This document shows, one piece after another, positions 10,151-20,019 of a stretch of 64,000 bases of DNA. Below the pieces are notes generated by a model, which was not told the origin of the DNA, made no database searches, and saw only the letters and a program-made list of their open reading frames with translations. The DNA lies in NCBI GenBank assembly GCA_028015205.1, contig CM051510.1, positions 34,286,580 to 34,350,579 on the forward strand, given 5' to 3'. The position numbers and the translations under genes are program-made. Every line of letters begins with the position of its first letter. The stretch's first letter is position 1. This DNA comes from Mytilisepta virgata. Its lineage: Eukaryota > Mollusca > Bivalvia > Mytilida > Mytilidae.

Positions 10151-11188
10151 ATGCCACGTCTGACTCCACAACAGAGAGAACAGGCCATTGGTCGATTGGA
10201 TGCTGGGCAATCTGCCAGAGTTATTGCCAACGACTTCAACTGTGCTGTTCGAACAATTGAACGTCTACGGACACGGTACAATGCAACAAACAGCACAAAT
10301 GACCGTCCACTGAGTGGTAGACCCCAAGTCACTACCCCTAGAGAGAATAGAGGCATTGTTCGTCACCATTTGATGAATCGGTTCACCCCAGCTGCCGAAA
10401 TTGCCAGAAACACTGTTGGAACACATGGACGACCCATAAGTGATGATACGGTTCGTCGGCGATTAGCTGCTAGAAACATGAGATGTCGCCGTCCAGCAAG
10501 AGGACCTATTCTTACTCCTCGACACCGTCAAGCTCGTCTTCAGTGGGCCACTCAGCGACATAATTGGCGAAATCGACAATGGCGTAACATCATCTTCTCT
10601 GACGAAAGCCGTTACTGCATTTCAACAGCCGATGGCAGAACCAGAGTGTCGAGAAGACGCGGGGAACGTTACGAAGACAGTTGCATTCTGGAAACAGACG
10701 CGTGGGGAGGACCTAGCATCATGGTATAGGGTGGAATCGGCCTTAACGTTAAACTTAGTCCAGTCATCTTTCAGAACCTTGGCCCAGGCAGAGGAAATGG
10801 CGTAACAGCTGCCCGTTACATCGACCAAGTCTTGACACCCCATGTTCAGCCCCATTTCGCACGTCATCAAAACAAGACTTTCCAACAGGACAATGCACGT
10901 GCGCATACCGCAAGAGCCACAAGAGACTTCTTACAGCAGAATAACATTAATGTTATGGATTGGCCGGCTTTGAGTCCAGATTTAAACCCTATTGAACATT
11001 TATGGGACGAAGTTCAAAGACGGTTGAATAATGAGCAGCCAAGTCCGACAACTGCAGCTGAACTTTCACAAGCGTTTCAGAGAGTATGGGCACGTATTCC
11101 GATGGCGTTTATTAATCGGCTCATCAACTCCATGTACCGAAGATGTGCCGCAGTAATTGGTGCCGGTGGAGGACATACACGTTATTAA
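10151..11188 (+). pseudogene. Tc1-like DDE transposase, broken by one stop codon (345 codons)
   Basis: The product would bind the terminal repeats and cut and paste the element at TA sites. Seen in the frame: a helix-turn-helix region at about residues 4-45 (LTPQQREQAIGRLDAGQS onward), an SGRPQVTT linker near residue 60 resembling the GRPR motif, the first catalytic Asp in IIFSDESRY (residue 151), the second Asp in QQDNARAHTA (residue 247) and the Glu in PDLNPIEHLWDE (residue 282). Exactly 34 residues separate the last two, so it is DD34E as in Tc1. Length is typical for the family (about 340). The stop is TAG at 10727-10729 (codon 193), within an SIMV/GGIG context where the family normally has Trp; one G-to-A change from TGG would explain it. 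No frameshift exists: both halves are in the same frame. The stop separates the first catalytic residue from the other two, so a truncated product would be inactive. ATG 10151 is preferred because the N-terminal domain begins there and the TATA box lies upstream. Confidence 0.92.
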
Positions 11189-11354
11189 CGGACGTGGGAG
11201 CACAGCATTGAAAACATGTGACGTTGCGACAATTGTGACGTTTTTGTGAACATTGTAACCAAAAGACTGTAAATCATTCATTAAATTTCGTAAAAATTAA
11301 TTTAAAATATATAAATTTCACTTTGAAATAAATGTATGTGAACATGTCATTTGG

Positions 11355-11379
11355 GCGACGTTTCTTTTGCGGTTCAGTG
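11355..11379 (-). repeat. Tc1 element right terminal inverted repeat
   Basis: 'gcgacgtttcttttgcggtt' then 'cagtg', followed by TA. It is the reverse complement of the left repeat except for the terminal base. Confidence 0.93.
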
Positions 11380-11456
11380 TATATATATACCAGTGGAAGG
11401 ATATATAAGGGGGTGGGGTGGGGGTTGTACATATATATATATATATATATATACAC
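11380..11456. repeat. AT and G-rich low-complexity tract beside the Tc1 element
   Basis: TA repeats, then 'gggggtggggtgggggt', then about 12 AT units at 11431-11453. The segment 'ccagtggaaggatatataag' is the reverse complement of part of the repeat at 12.2 kb ('ctatatatccttccactc'). Confidence 0.65.
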
Positions 11457-11985
11457 CAGTGTCTCGATACTAACAGGAAGTTGATACTTTAGATACATGT
11501 ACAATGTTTGTATATACACTATTGTAAACATGTTAAATTTGTGAAAACCAAGGCCTTTATCATCAAAATTAGTATCAAAGAATCTTACCAGCAATGATCA
11601 GCAAAACCTAACCAAAAACAAAAAAAAAAGAAAACTAACAACAAACAAAAACCATAAATAAAAAAAACGTTGATAGCCGGAGCAATAATCTAAAATAAGA
11701 AACGATGTTTTTTTTAATAAGTATTCTTTTGGTTTGCAAATACATCACAGTTTGATTGAATCTGAAGGCGAAAATTAATAAACTTCCTATCTGATAAATC
11801 ATCTTTGTTCTGAGGTACGTAATAAACAGGAAATACAACAGAAAACATTAACTAACACTATGATTTTACAATGCTGTAATTCAAAAAGCTGTTAAAATTT
11901 CGCCATTTTTTGTACAAAATTTTAAATAATTCTAACAATGCATTTTTGATCAAATGAACCAAAATGAGAACATGAGCTATTGCCA
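11457..11985. other. No recognisable feature
   Basis: AT-rich sequence with A runs near 11620 and 11660. Minus-strand open frames here are hydrophobic and F/Y/L-rich because of base composition, with no domain recognised. Confidence 0.45.
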
Positions 11986-11999
11986 TATCATAGTGTCTT

Positions 12000-12345
12000 T
12001 CTGTACATACTATAAACAACAAAAATAAATAACTGGAAAGGTAAACAATGACCAACCAATCAATCATCGTCACCCACCAGACAGAACCCATGACAAAAAA
12101 TAACATTACAGAGCCAAAACTCAAACATAAACAGAACAGAGAATGAGGATAATCTGACTTGGTACAGACAATGAACAGTGGCGGGATTATACCGATTTTA
12201 TTGGTACCATCTCCCCCTCCCCTATATATCCTTCCACTCGGGTGTATAAAACACACTACAAAAACCAATGCCAACAAGTTGACCACTTGCTAGAACTTCA
12301 ACAATTGGTGGGCCGGTACATAATTTAGATAGCTGGGTCACAATG
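12000..12345 (+). repeat. Family N dispersed repeat, copy 1
   Basis: The series 'ccaatcaatcatcgtcaccc', 'accagacagaaccc', 'gataatctgacttggtacag', 'aatgaacagtggcgg', 'gttgaccacttgctagaac' recurs in the same order at 49.1-49.4 kb, and its first part recurs at 59.75-59.95 kb. A 142-codon hydrophobic open frame on the opposite strand overlaps this repeat and is treated as a shadow. Confidence 0.65.
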
Positions 12346-12850
12346 TGCACGTTTAAACAGAAAAAAAACTAGATAAGGATCTCATAGATGCTGGTCGAAT
12401 TAATCCTCTCTCATAAATATAATTTTATAAAGAGTACAAGTATATAGAAACACTGAAAACTAAACATGACTCCACCAATTGAATCAAATTTGGCAATAAT
12501 GGCATATTCGTGGTTTTCTCTAAGTATTGTATCCGAATATCCCGAATACAAAGACGTCCACAAGCTGTAAGCCCATATGAGAAAATTAAAGAATCTTGTC
12601 TGCAATTACTCGGATCTCTTTCAAAATGTAACTACCCACAAATAAAAAGGTCCTTATCAAATAAACTTAATGTAATACTAAAACATATTGGAAAATACAA
12701 CAGAATAACTTTTTGTCTGGCACAATAAGGTAAAACATATTCTGTTAAAAATTCATTATAAAATTGTATCCAATGACCCATACAGATTGATTTAATACAT
12801 GTACATGTATTCAGTTGAATTAAATTTAACCAATTGAAAATTTACTGCCT

Positions 12851-12876
12851 CCCCCCCCCCCCCCCAAAAAAAAAAA
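12851..12876. repeat. Poly-C/poly-A tract
   Basis: Fifteen C followed by eleven A and then AAT units. Such runs are often unreliable in assemblies. Confidence 0.85.
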
Positions 12877-13375
12877 TAATAATAATTCTTTTAATTTACT
12901 AGACAATTTTGTAGCAAACAGCGGCTCTCGGGCTGATACCATGACCTAGGGTTGATAAAGCATCCGATATGAAAAATGCCATGTAATAATCTATATTTAT
13001 TATCATTATTTAATTTCTATGATCTGAGAGATTGACTTTGGTTATGCGTTAGACATTTCAAGAGAAATAGTTTAAATTATATAGGGGTCCATGTGTGATC
13101 CTCAACAAAGAGCCATAGTCCACAACGCAGGACATGCGCTAAATGACACAAATCCCCCAAAATAGTGCAACACTTCTTACAATAAAAATATGACAAAAAG
13201 TGGCCGTTGAAAATATAGGGTCGTGGCTTGAGGTACATGTATTTTAGTTATAACAGGAAGAATCTGTAAAGCACCATTAATAAACAAGCTCAATTCGAAC
13301 TAACTGGGGGTATGTAAAATGCAAACGTCTGGGCTACGGGAACATCAAAATACAATAGGGGAAATTTGCAGTGGG

Positions 13376-13755
13376 AACAGATACTATTACAATTTGAAAT
13401 TTTACTCGGTAGTCGAGGACAGGAGCATTCCTCTGTAGTAGGATGAGCATACTCGGTGAGTGAACTAGTCACGTTAACATATGGTTTGATAATTCCTATT
13501 TTCACGTGAAGCTTTCTGAGTCTTCGAACATGTGAAAGCAGGTATTAACAGAGGGTGTCTGAAATGTTCATGACTTGTAGAATCAAAAGAGAAACAGAAT
13601 TTTTTTTACCATACCCAGAGTCTACGCTGACTTTACCCTGTTGTATTTTTAAAGCGACAGTCGTTCAAAATCTTTAGCGTCACAAAAGAATCCAATCAGA
13701 CACATTGACAATATTCGTAACAGTTGGCAGACTAATAGGTTCTTATAGAGTTAAT
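13376..13755 (+). repeat. Left arm of the 2.3-kb inverted repeat
   Basis: It pairs with 15388-15693 in opposite orientation. The short minus-strand open frame in it contains PTTEECS and RLPSKISNCNSIC, which recur in frames over the right arm. This shows the arms share sequence; it does not show a gene. Confidence 0.75.
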
Positions 13756-14150
13756 CAAGGGAAAAGAACGTCTGGTGAATTTTAAAAACGTGTTGAATGT
13801 TTTCGTGTTTTTTCACTTTTGAACGAGTATAAATATCTATTTCTTCCGTAAATACTCGATATTTAGGTTTCCTGTACCTAGGTAAATTTATTGAGCACAG
13901 TCGATGAAGTTAAATAATGTTACGCTTGATTGTTAAAAAGAATTCTAGTTGGACGTCACGACAGTGGGAAATCGATGCACGTGCAACGATCGTCGATGGG
14001 TCATCTCCACTGAAAACAGCCATTTACGGAAGAATAATAGGTTCTTACACGAATTCAAAGTGAAGACTGGAAAATCTTCAACAGTTTTTAAAATTCACGT
14101 CTTTCCCGAGCGGAGTGCTGATTTTTAGGTTTTCTGTACCTAGGCAAATT
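13733..14150 (+). repeat. Diverged direct duplication inside the long inverted repeat
   Basis: 'aataggttcttatagag' at 13733 matches 'aataggttcttacacg' at 14035. 'aggtttcctgtacctaggta' near 13864 matches 'aggttttctgtacctaggca' near 14126. The intervening text is only loosely similar. Confidence 0.5.
13933..13992 (+). repeat. Arm of a second inverted pair with 16105-16170
   Basis: 'agaattctagttggacgtca' and 'cgacagtgggaaatcgatgc' match the reverse complement of 16105-16170, which carries 'agaattctaatttgacgtca' and 'caacagtggaagatcgatgc'. This nests another inverted relationship across the right arm of the larger structure. Confidence 0.6.
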
Positions 14151-14497
14151 CCTTCACCTTTAAGAATAAATAAGTTAGAGCAACGTATGACATCAGATGA
14201 CCCCCCATATAAATCTTTTAAAAAAGGGTTTCTTCTTTTTTCCCCGGGCAAAACATGATTTTTCATCTCGCTATACGGTAAGACAAGAATCTCAAGGTCA
14301 AGGTGCTAAATCAAGTGAAGGTCTGTCTAAGCTGAGAAATTATAGGTTAAATGGGGGGGGGGGTAAAATTAGCTAGTAATGTTCTTAACAAGAACATATT
14401 TCTTAATTCGAATCAATTCTTTACAGTTGTTCTGATTTTGTATATTCCTATCTTCAGAATGGCATTAATACAAGTTAACTCGCATGTATAGAATGCA

Positions 14498-14767
14498 ATA
14501 ACACAAAGCAATTCTGGTATATAAATCACTGAACAAATGGTACCAAATTATTTGCAAGATCAATTTCAATATGTCGAAAATCAAAATTATGATTTACGTT
14601 CAATCGATGCACATTTTATGCATTTACCTAGACCAAACACAGAATTTTTGAAGAGAAAATTTTTGTATTCTGCTTCTCAAATATGGAATAGTTTGTCAGA
14701 AGAAATTAAAAACTGTACATCTTTTTTCAATCTTCAAACAGAAATGTTTTCAATTCTTTTTAAGTAA
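14498..14767 (+). pseudogene. C-terminal fragment of a LINE (non-LTR retrotransposon) reverse-transcriptase ORF
   Basis: The frame contains MVPNYLQDQF, YDLRSIDAHF, LPRPNTEFLKRKFLYSASQI and WNSLSEEIKN. This pattern (P-YL-dlF, nyLRs, lP-p-t-flk-sF-y-g---WNsLp) is typical of the extreme C-terminus of jockey/CR1-type reverse transcriptases, beyond the catalytic domain. Just upstream, HKAILVYKSLN continues the same pattern in another frame, so a frameshift lies near 14533. The catalytic core is absent. The frame ends with TAA at 14765-14767, followed by a 3' untranslated region. It is a 5'-truncated, dead insertion, as is usual for LINEs. Confidence 0.75.
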
Positions 14768-14914
14768 ATAGAATTTATTATTATTTAATTGTATGATAAT
14801 TTTAGTTTGTATACCTGTTAATGTTTGTATATTTCATATTTCGAGGACCCTCAGAAAGATTAGTTTAGGCTAATGAGGCAATCCTTTTTAAATAAAGATT
14901 ATTTATTTATAGAT
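14768..14914 (+). mobile_element. LINE 3' untranslated region and simple-repeat tail
   Basis: It follows the reverse-transcriptase fragment and contains 'cgaggaccctcagaaagatt'. It ends in 'aaataaagattatttattta', a polyadenylation-like signal plus a short ATTT tail. It contains no coding sequence. Confidence 0.65.
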
Positions 14915-14962
14915 AGGTCCAATTCATATTCCGAAGAGGTCGCCAGGAGAAAAAAATATTGA

Positions 14963-15180
14963 CGTTATGCTGTTGTTGTCGTCCAAAAACGTTGAGGAAC
15001 TATTACATTCTACTAACATTTTTTTTTTTTTTTTTTTTTGGTTTGCTGACTAATATTGTTATTGTTTATGTTTTTCTTACCGTGAGATCGACATTTTCGG
15101 ACAGCTATAGCTTAACGTCATTGAAAACTGTGCATAGTAAAAGTCTTGCTCGTCATCGGTTACAGTTCCGTCTTGGTCTT
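14963..15180 (-). mobile_element. Family M relative, minus orientation, interrupted by poly-T
   Basis: 'gttgttgtcgtccaaaaacg' and, after a 20-base T run at 15019-15038, 'taacgtcattgaaaactgtg' and 'cttgctcgtcatcggttaca' match the minus-orientation family M copy at 47.4 kb. Boundaries are uncertain. Confidence 0.45.
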
Positions 15181-15387
15181 ACTTGCAGCGTTAGACAGTT
15201 TTTTCTCTTTTACTTGATTCTGGTTATTCGGGTAATGCTTGGGCATTCCGTATTTAATGATTTTATGAATTCATTAAATTTTTGTTTGTTTTGAGGATAT
15301 CAAATAGGTTCTATGAATACACATAATACTAATTGTGCACCATCTAATGTTTATCTTTTAATTTACTTAGCCGTGGCCGCGAATTAC

Positions 15388-15693
15388 TAACTCTTAATTG
15401 TAAGAACCTTAGTATGTCACCTGTTACGAATATTGTGAATGTTTCTGATTGGATTCGATTTTGTGGTTTAAGGTTTTGAACAATTGTCGCTTTAAAAATA
15501 CAACAGCGTAAAGTCAGCGTAGACTTTAGGTATGATAAAATTTTCTCTGTTTACGTTTTGATTTTACAAGTCATGAAAATTTCAACTCTCTGTTGACCTG
15601 ACAAGTTCATTCCACGTGTATGCACTTCCTACTACAGAGGAATGTTCCGTCCTCGACTGCCGAGTAAAACTTCAAATTGTAATAGTATCTGTT
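15388..15693 (-). repeat. Right arm of the 2.3-kb inverted repeat
   Basis: Reverse-complement partner of 13376-13755. Homology fades at 'tctgttttcaacc' on the outer side and near 'ctcttaattgtaagaacc' on the inner side. Confidence 0.75.
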
Positions 15694-15704
15694 TTCAACC
15701 GGTT

Positions 15705-15805
15705 GTTTGGGGTTTTTTTTTCTTTTTTTTTTTTTTTTTTATTTGTTTTTTTTTTTTTTTTTTGTTTTTTGTTTTTTGTTTTTTGTTTTTTGTTTTTTTT
15801 TTTGG
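15705..15805. repeat. T-rich tract with TTTTTTG units
   Basis: Long T runs broken by regular G, including four 'ttttttg'-like units near 15768-15797. The F-rich frames through it are composition artefacts. Confidence 0.85.
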
Positions 15806-16104
15806 TATGCCCTTTTCAGTGCAGAAGGCTATGTCGGGTCGGAAAGTAAACCAGAGTTCCACTTTGAAAGAAATTCTTGTCGATTAGAGTCTATTCCACA
15901 TAATGATGAGGTAGATTTTAATTCACACACTAGTAATAATCATTAGTATTTTAACACGAACTTATAAACTCACATTTCTATATAATTTTTTAAACCTTTT
16001 ACGAAATATAGAATAATAGAAAATTAGAAGACCTGCATGCAAACTTTTTTAATTGACTCTAAAATCAGAGACTTACATTTCAATACCTACATGTTTTTCT
16101 TGTT

Positions 16105-16170
16105 ACACTGCATCGATCTTCCACTGTTGTGACGTCAAATTAGAATTCTTTTGTCATACCTTTTGACCAA
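16105..16170 (-). repeat. Partner arm of 13933-13992
   Basis: Reverse-complement match to 13933-13992 around 'tgacgtca' and 'gcatcgat'. Confidence 0.6.
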
Positions 16171-16469
16171 TCAGGCGTACGAGATTTGTTACCTTTTTTT
16201 TAAATATATGTTAAACTTGGCAAAGAATACTCCGAGGACCATAACGAAAATAATACTACAATATTTGGTATTACAGGGACACCAGATATACATAACAGAG
16301 GAACTAAAAAGGTAGAATTTTTTCACTAATGGAACAGAAAAATTCCACAAACATTCAATAGATTTGATGTGGAAATTTAGTACAATTATGCATTATCAGC
16401 AATTACCAAGTCAAACGATGTGAATCGTAAGATGAAGTCAGAAAGTTTGAAGGAATCATTTAAAGAAAC

Positions 16470-16625
16470 AGTAACAATATTCGTAATCTATGACAAACAA
16501 GGGTTTCTACAGCACAAATGACTTTACGCTAGTGTTTTCTTATTGCTACTTCGGCGTTCTTGGATGGCTGTGGCTTCAGACAACAATATCCTAACATTAC
16601 GTCATAATAGATGACGTCCAGTATA
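16470..16625 (+). mobile_element. Family M MITE copy
   Basis: 'gaaacagtaacaatattcgt' at 16477 begins a clean left terminus, followed by 'atgacaaacaagggtttcta' and 'gactttacgctagtgttttc'. The right half is not clearly preserved; 'cattacgtcataatagatga' lies near its expected end. Confidence 0.65.
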
Positions 16626-17040
16626 TATTTTTGTTTGTTTCTTATTACGTATCGTGTTACATTTTTTATTTTAATCCGAAAATCAAAAACTTATGCAGAA
16701 TAATTACATCTGAGTTGCATTTCATTGAATCTAGAAAATATGATTGACTGGGAAGAATCACGTGGTTTGAATAAAGAATGTTTCATTCATTTATTGGTTA
16801 CTAAATAATGAAAATGTTAGTATACTAGTCTCAATTTATGATTTAAAAACAGCAAATGGGGTCTGATTTTCCAGACAGCTTTTTTGGTTAATAATAAACA
16901 CTTATGACGTTTCAACATGGCGTAGGAATACAAATTAATAATTCCTACACAATTATAATAATAATAGTAAATGATAAAATTGCTGTCAGATGTAACTATA
17001 AGAATTGAATGCTTCTTTTAGTAGTTTCATGGCGGTATAA
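16626..17040. other. No major feature; small hairpin
   Basis: 'gtaggaat' at 16922-16929 pairs with 'attcctac' at 16941-16948. Otherwise AT-rich sequence with no supported gene. Confidence 0.4.
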
Positions 17041-17043
17041 ATA

Positions 17044-17209
17044 TAGATTCTCCTTCAGGTACGAGTGAGTTATGGAATTTCTCCACCCGAGATAGTTAAA
17101 TTTTCGATTTTCAACACGCAAGCCTTTAGCGAGCGTGTTAAAATCTAAAATTTAACTATTGAGGGTGGAGAAATTCCATAACTCACCAGTAAATTGAAGG
17201 AGAATCTGT
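17044..17209. repeat. Long hairpin: ~75-bp inverted arms, ~14-bp loop
   Basis: The left arm 17044-17118 ('agattctccttcaggtacga', 'gtgagttatggaatttctcc') pairs with 17133-17209. The reverse complement of the right arm begins 'agattctccttcaatttact' and continues 'ggtgagttatggaatttctc'. Roughly a dozen mismatches are spread over 75 positions. The structure could fold in RNA or extrude as a cruciform. No frame spans it. Confidence 0.8.
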
Positions 17210-17423
17210 TTCTCCTAGAATTTTCGACAAAAACCTCAAGAAAATGTCGTTGCTATGTAGTTTGTTTACATAGACGTCATTTCGGGACTTCTCTAGTTTA
17301 TCGTTCTAATATAACTGTAGAAAAGGCGCGGTAATTCCCACGTAGAAATTTAATCACCGGGAAGTGGTTAAAGATATTATGTATTTTTATCCCACCGATT
17401 AAACACGTCAGGAATAGGAGAAA

Positions 17424-17492
17424 AGCGTTTACCATGTGCACATTTTTAGCGTGAAGCGCTTCCGCGTTTCCAAAAAAATGTGGTTTGGTCTA
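17424..17492. repeat. Hairpin related to that at 42.8 kb
   Basis: 'gtgcacatttttagcgtgaa' and 'gcgcttccgcg' lead into 'aaaaaaatgtggtttggtc', an imperfect inverted partner. The left stem and loop resemble 42804-42837 ('gtgcacattttttgtatgaa', 'gcgcttc'). Confidence 0.5.
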
Positions 17493-17499
17493 ATAAGAT

Positions 17500-18440
17500 T
17501 TTACACGCTAATAAAACTACAAAACTTAATTAATATGGTGTCTACAAGTGTTTCGAACCTATATATAGAAACAATACTACCTTTTATCTTTTCTATTCGA
17601 GGTGACACTTTGTTAAATACACTCCAATACACATCCGATTGATACATTTCCATTAACCACAAATCATATCCAAAGTTTTTACGGCAACTTGCTGAAGCTT
17701 AGATTTATTTCTTTGTACTTAAAAATGCTCAATTTGACTTTTTTAATACTTTAGAAATTTATTTGGTTGATTTACATTTATGCTGCAAGCGTTGTCCAAA
17801 TTGAGTTAAATACGACTTTTAGTTAAATGTACATGTGCTATAAATAAGCTGTAGACGGTTATTGTGCCAACTCTTCTGTAGTTTATTTCCAAGGTTTATA
17901 ACGAGGTTAAAAACAAACATTGCATTTGGAATGATTGATTACAGAAGGAAATTCCAAGTTTTTTTGCAAGAACAAATAAATATATTTTCTTTGTTGTTTC
18001 TTTAAATAGACGAAATGATGTAAAAAATATTGAATTAAAGGTCTCCAAGAGCACAATCATGTCTTGAGAACTTTTTAGGGGAATCAAATAGCTTTTTGGT
18101 AAGTAATGAAACTTGGAGATTATGTCACGCGCTTACACATTTGGGGACGAGCACTCCATCAGCAGTGGTAATTCATCGGTGTTAATCAAATGAACTTTAG
18201 TCCTTTTTAGTGTGTGGTGCGTTGAGTGTATCATCTTTTAATAGTCCTGTGGTTTCATTGAATATCTTTGTAACTTCCTGACAAAGCAGAATCAGAAAAA
18301 AATCTTGCAATATACATACACAAGGTTTAACCCCCACCACGATTAAATAAAGAAGTTGAAACTATCTATATTGTTTTTTATTTAACAAAATGTGCCAAGT
18401 GGTAATTTTTATCATGCGTTTATAAAATTGTTATTGTCAA
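17500..18440. other. No recognisable feature
   Basis: AT-rich DNA with chance open frames only. No repeat family members or palindromes of note. Confidence 0.45.
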
Positions 18441-18469
18441 AGCTATAACTACTGAGCGATCATATCTTC

Positions 18470-19035
18470 GGAACACTCCATCAGCAGCACAGAGATAATA
18501 TAATACCGTCCGGAAAGGGACTAATACTCCCGCAGCAAAATGTCTGTTTTGAAGCCTACACAAATTCATTAGATCTAAAACTCCTTAAAGTTTCATGAGA
18601 ATCCTGTGAGTAATTTAGGAGGAGTTGTGGACAACATCAGTTTGGATCGACAACAACATTTGCTTAAGTTCAAATCCTCACATTTTTCAAAGTAATCGCC
18701 AAAACAGAAAATCCTGATAATATGCACATCTCCATGATGCGATCTAACACTGCATAAAGTTTCATGAGAATCATGCAAATAATGTAGGAGGAGTTGCTGT
18801 CAACACATGGAACGAGGTTTTGTTAAAAAATTCCTAAGTCCTTACAACCATATCTATTACATTTCTTGCCCAAACGGAAATTCCTGATAGTATGTACATC
18901 TCCATAGGCTGATCTAACACCCCAGAAAGTTTCATGAGAATCCTGCAAGAAATGTAGAAGGAGTTTCGGACAACGTTATTTTGGACTGACTGACGGACGG
19001 ACAGACAGACTGAAACCTTTGCGGGAGGTTTTATA
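18470..19035 (+). repeat. Tandem array of ~170-bp units with GACGGACGGACAGACAGACTG tail and hairpin
   Basis: 'aagtttcatgagaatc' occurs at 18588, 18757 and 18927, a period of 169-170 bp. Shared unit phrases include 'gtaggaggagttgc' and 'ttcctgatagtatgtacatc'. The last unit runs into 'gactgacggacggacagaca' and then 'aaacctttgcgggaggttt', a 6-bp-stem hairpin. The architecture (tandem core, GACGG tail, hairpin) matches elements A to C although the sequence differs. Confidence 0.7.
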
Positions 19036-19689
19036 AACTCGTCATTATTTTAATGGACAGAGTCCATTGATATTAACACTTTTGTGGCTTCTTTTGAATG
19101 TGTGTGTAACTTCATAGTCATACGAATCAGAATCATAGAAATGTGTTTCGTAAATATGAAACTTTTTTTTTAATTTAACCTAATCACCAACTTTGTATGG
19201 GCAGCTTTGAAGAAGTTGTCATTTTTAAATTTCTTTTTGAAAATATCAGTGTTTGATTTTGATGACTTTTTGTGTGTTACATGGTGTCATCAATGGACGA
19301 CATTAACCTGGATTAAACGTTTAAAATGAATCATCAGATAATTATTCCAACCAATAGTTAGTTCGTATAAGCGCCATATAATATTTAAAAAAGTGTAACA
19401 TTCTGAACCATTAAAATTGATTTCATCACCCTTTTTATGGAAATAAATAAAATAATAATAATTGCTACACTTAATAAAAATTCCAAACATTATTACATAT
19501 TTTATGTTCGTGGTTCCAACTCATTAATTAAGTTATTTGTCTTTTCTCAATTGTGCAGAGCTTCTGTGATCATGGCATTCTTTCAATTAAAGCTGGTAAA
19601 ACGTAATAATTCTACCAAAGTGATATGCTTTTCTATCGTAGTTTGAATTCTAAATATAATAGTGTATAATGAATTAAAATTTGTAACAC

Positions 19690-20015
19690 AGAAAGTAGGT
19701 CCAATTAATTCAGGTGAAGGTCGTCAAAATGGAGGTTACTAAAATTTGGTTCATTCAAGTGAACGTCTTTGTGTGAGCAAAATTTCATTTTTAGAAGACT
19801 CATCGAAGGAATAAGGGGAAAATCCAGGCTCCAAAAATGTGGTTGATCGAGGTGAACGTTTTTAAGAGAGCAACATTTGAATTTTTGAGAAAGGTATGAA
19901 AGGAATTAGGGGAAAATTCAGGCTCCACAAATTTGGTTGATTTAAGTACAGCAACATTTGGTAAAATTTGGTGGAAAAGGGCAGTTTTGAAAATAGGAAA
20001 AAATGTAGGATTTGA
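19690..20015 (+). repeat. Tandem duplication, ~94-bp period
   Basis: 'ggaataaggggaaaatccag' at 19808 and 'ggaattaggggaaaattcag' at 19902, both followed by 'gctcca'. 'ggtgaacgttttt'-type phrases precede each. Two to three units are visible, and no coding is supported. Confidence 0.6.
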
Positions 20016-20019
20016 TATT

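Larger units (their letters stand above)
9840..11379 (+). mobile_element. Tc1/mariner-superfamily transposon (Tc1-like, DD34E), complete, 1540 bp
   Basis: The element has 25-bp terminal inverted repeats that differ only at the outermost base, and a TA dinucleotide on each side (9838-9839 and 11380-11381), the canonical Tc1/mariner target. It carries one transposase frame at 10151-11188 with a single in-frame stop. A TATA box precedes the start codon. Flanks are a family D repeat on the left and an AT/GT-rich tract on the right. One lesion in 345 codons and matching termini point to a young insertion. The element is defective for its own transposase but could in principle be mobilised in trans (inference). 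Confidence 0.92.
13376..15693. mobile_element. 2.3-kb structure bounded by long inverted repeats (arms 300-380 bp)
   Basis: The left arm at 13376-13755 and the reverse complement of 15388-15693 share a continuous series of landmarks: 'cagatactattacaatttga', 'ttactcgg(t/c)agtcgagga', 'cattcctctgtagtagga', 'tcatgacttgta', 'agtctacgctgactttac', 'tgttgtatttttaaagcgac', 'aatccaatcaga', 'aatattcgtaacag'. The left arm has about 75 extra bases near its middle. The interior holds a LINE 3' fragment and a family M relative, and no transposase is recognised. No target-site duplication is evident. It may be a decayed long-TIR/fold-back transposon or an inverted duplication. Confidence 0.75.

Noticed and set aside
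11858..12286. 142-codon hydrophobic frame on the minus strand resembling a membrane protein
   Set aside because: It lies over family N repeat text and A-rich DNA. Its hydrophobicity follows from T-rich codons, and the other N copies do not keep the frame.
15616..15946. Three overlapping F-rich frames
   Set aside because: They read through a T-rich low-complexity tract. Parts of the N-termini come from the arm of the long inverted repeat.
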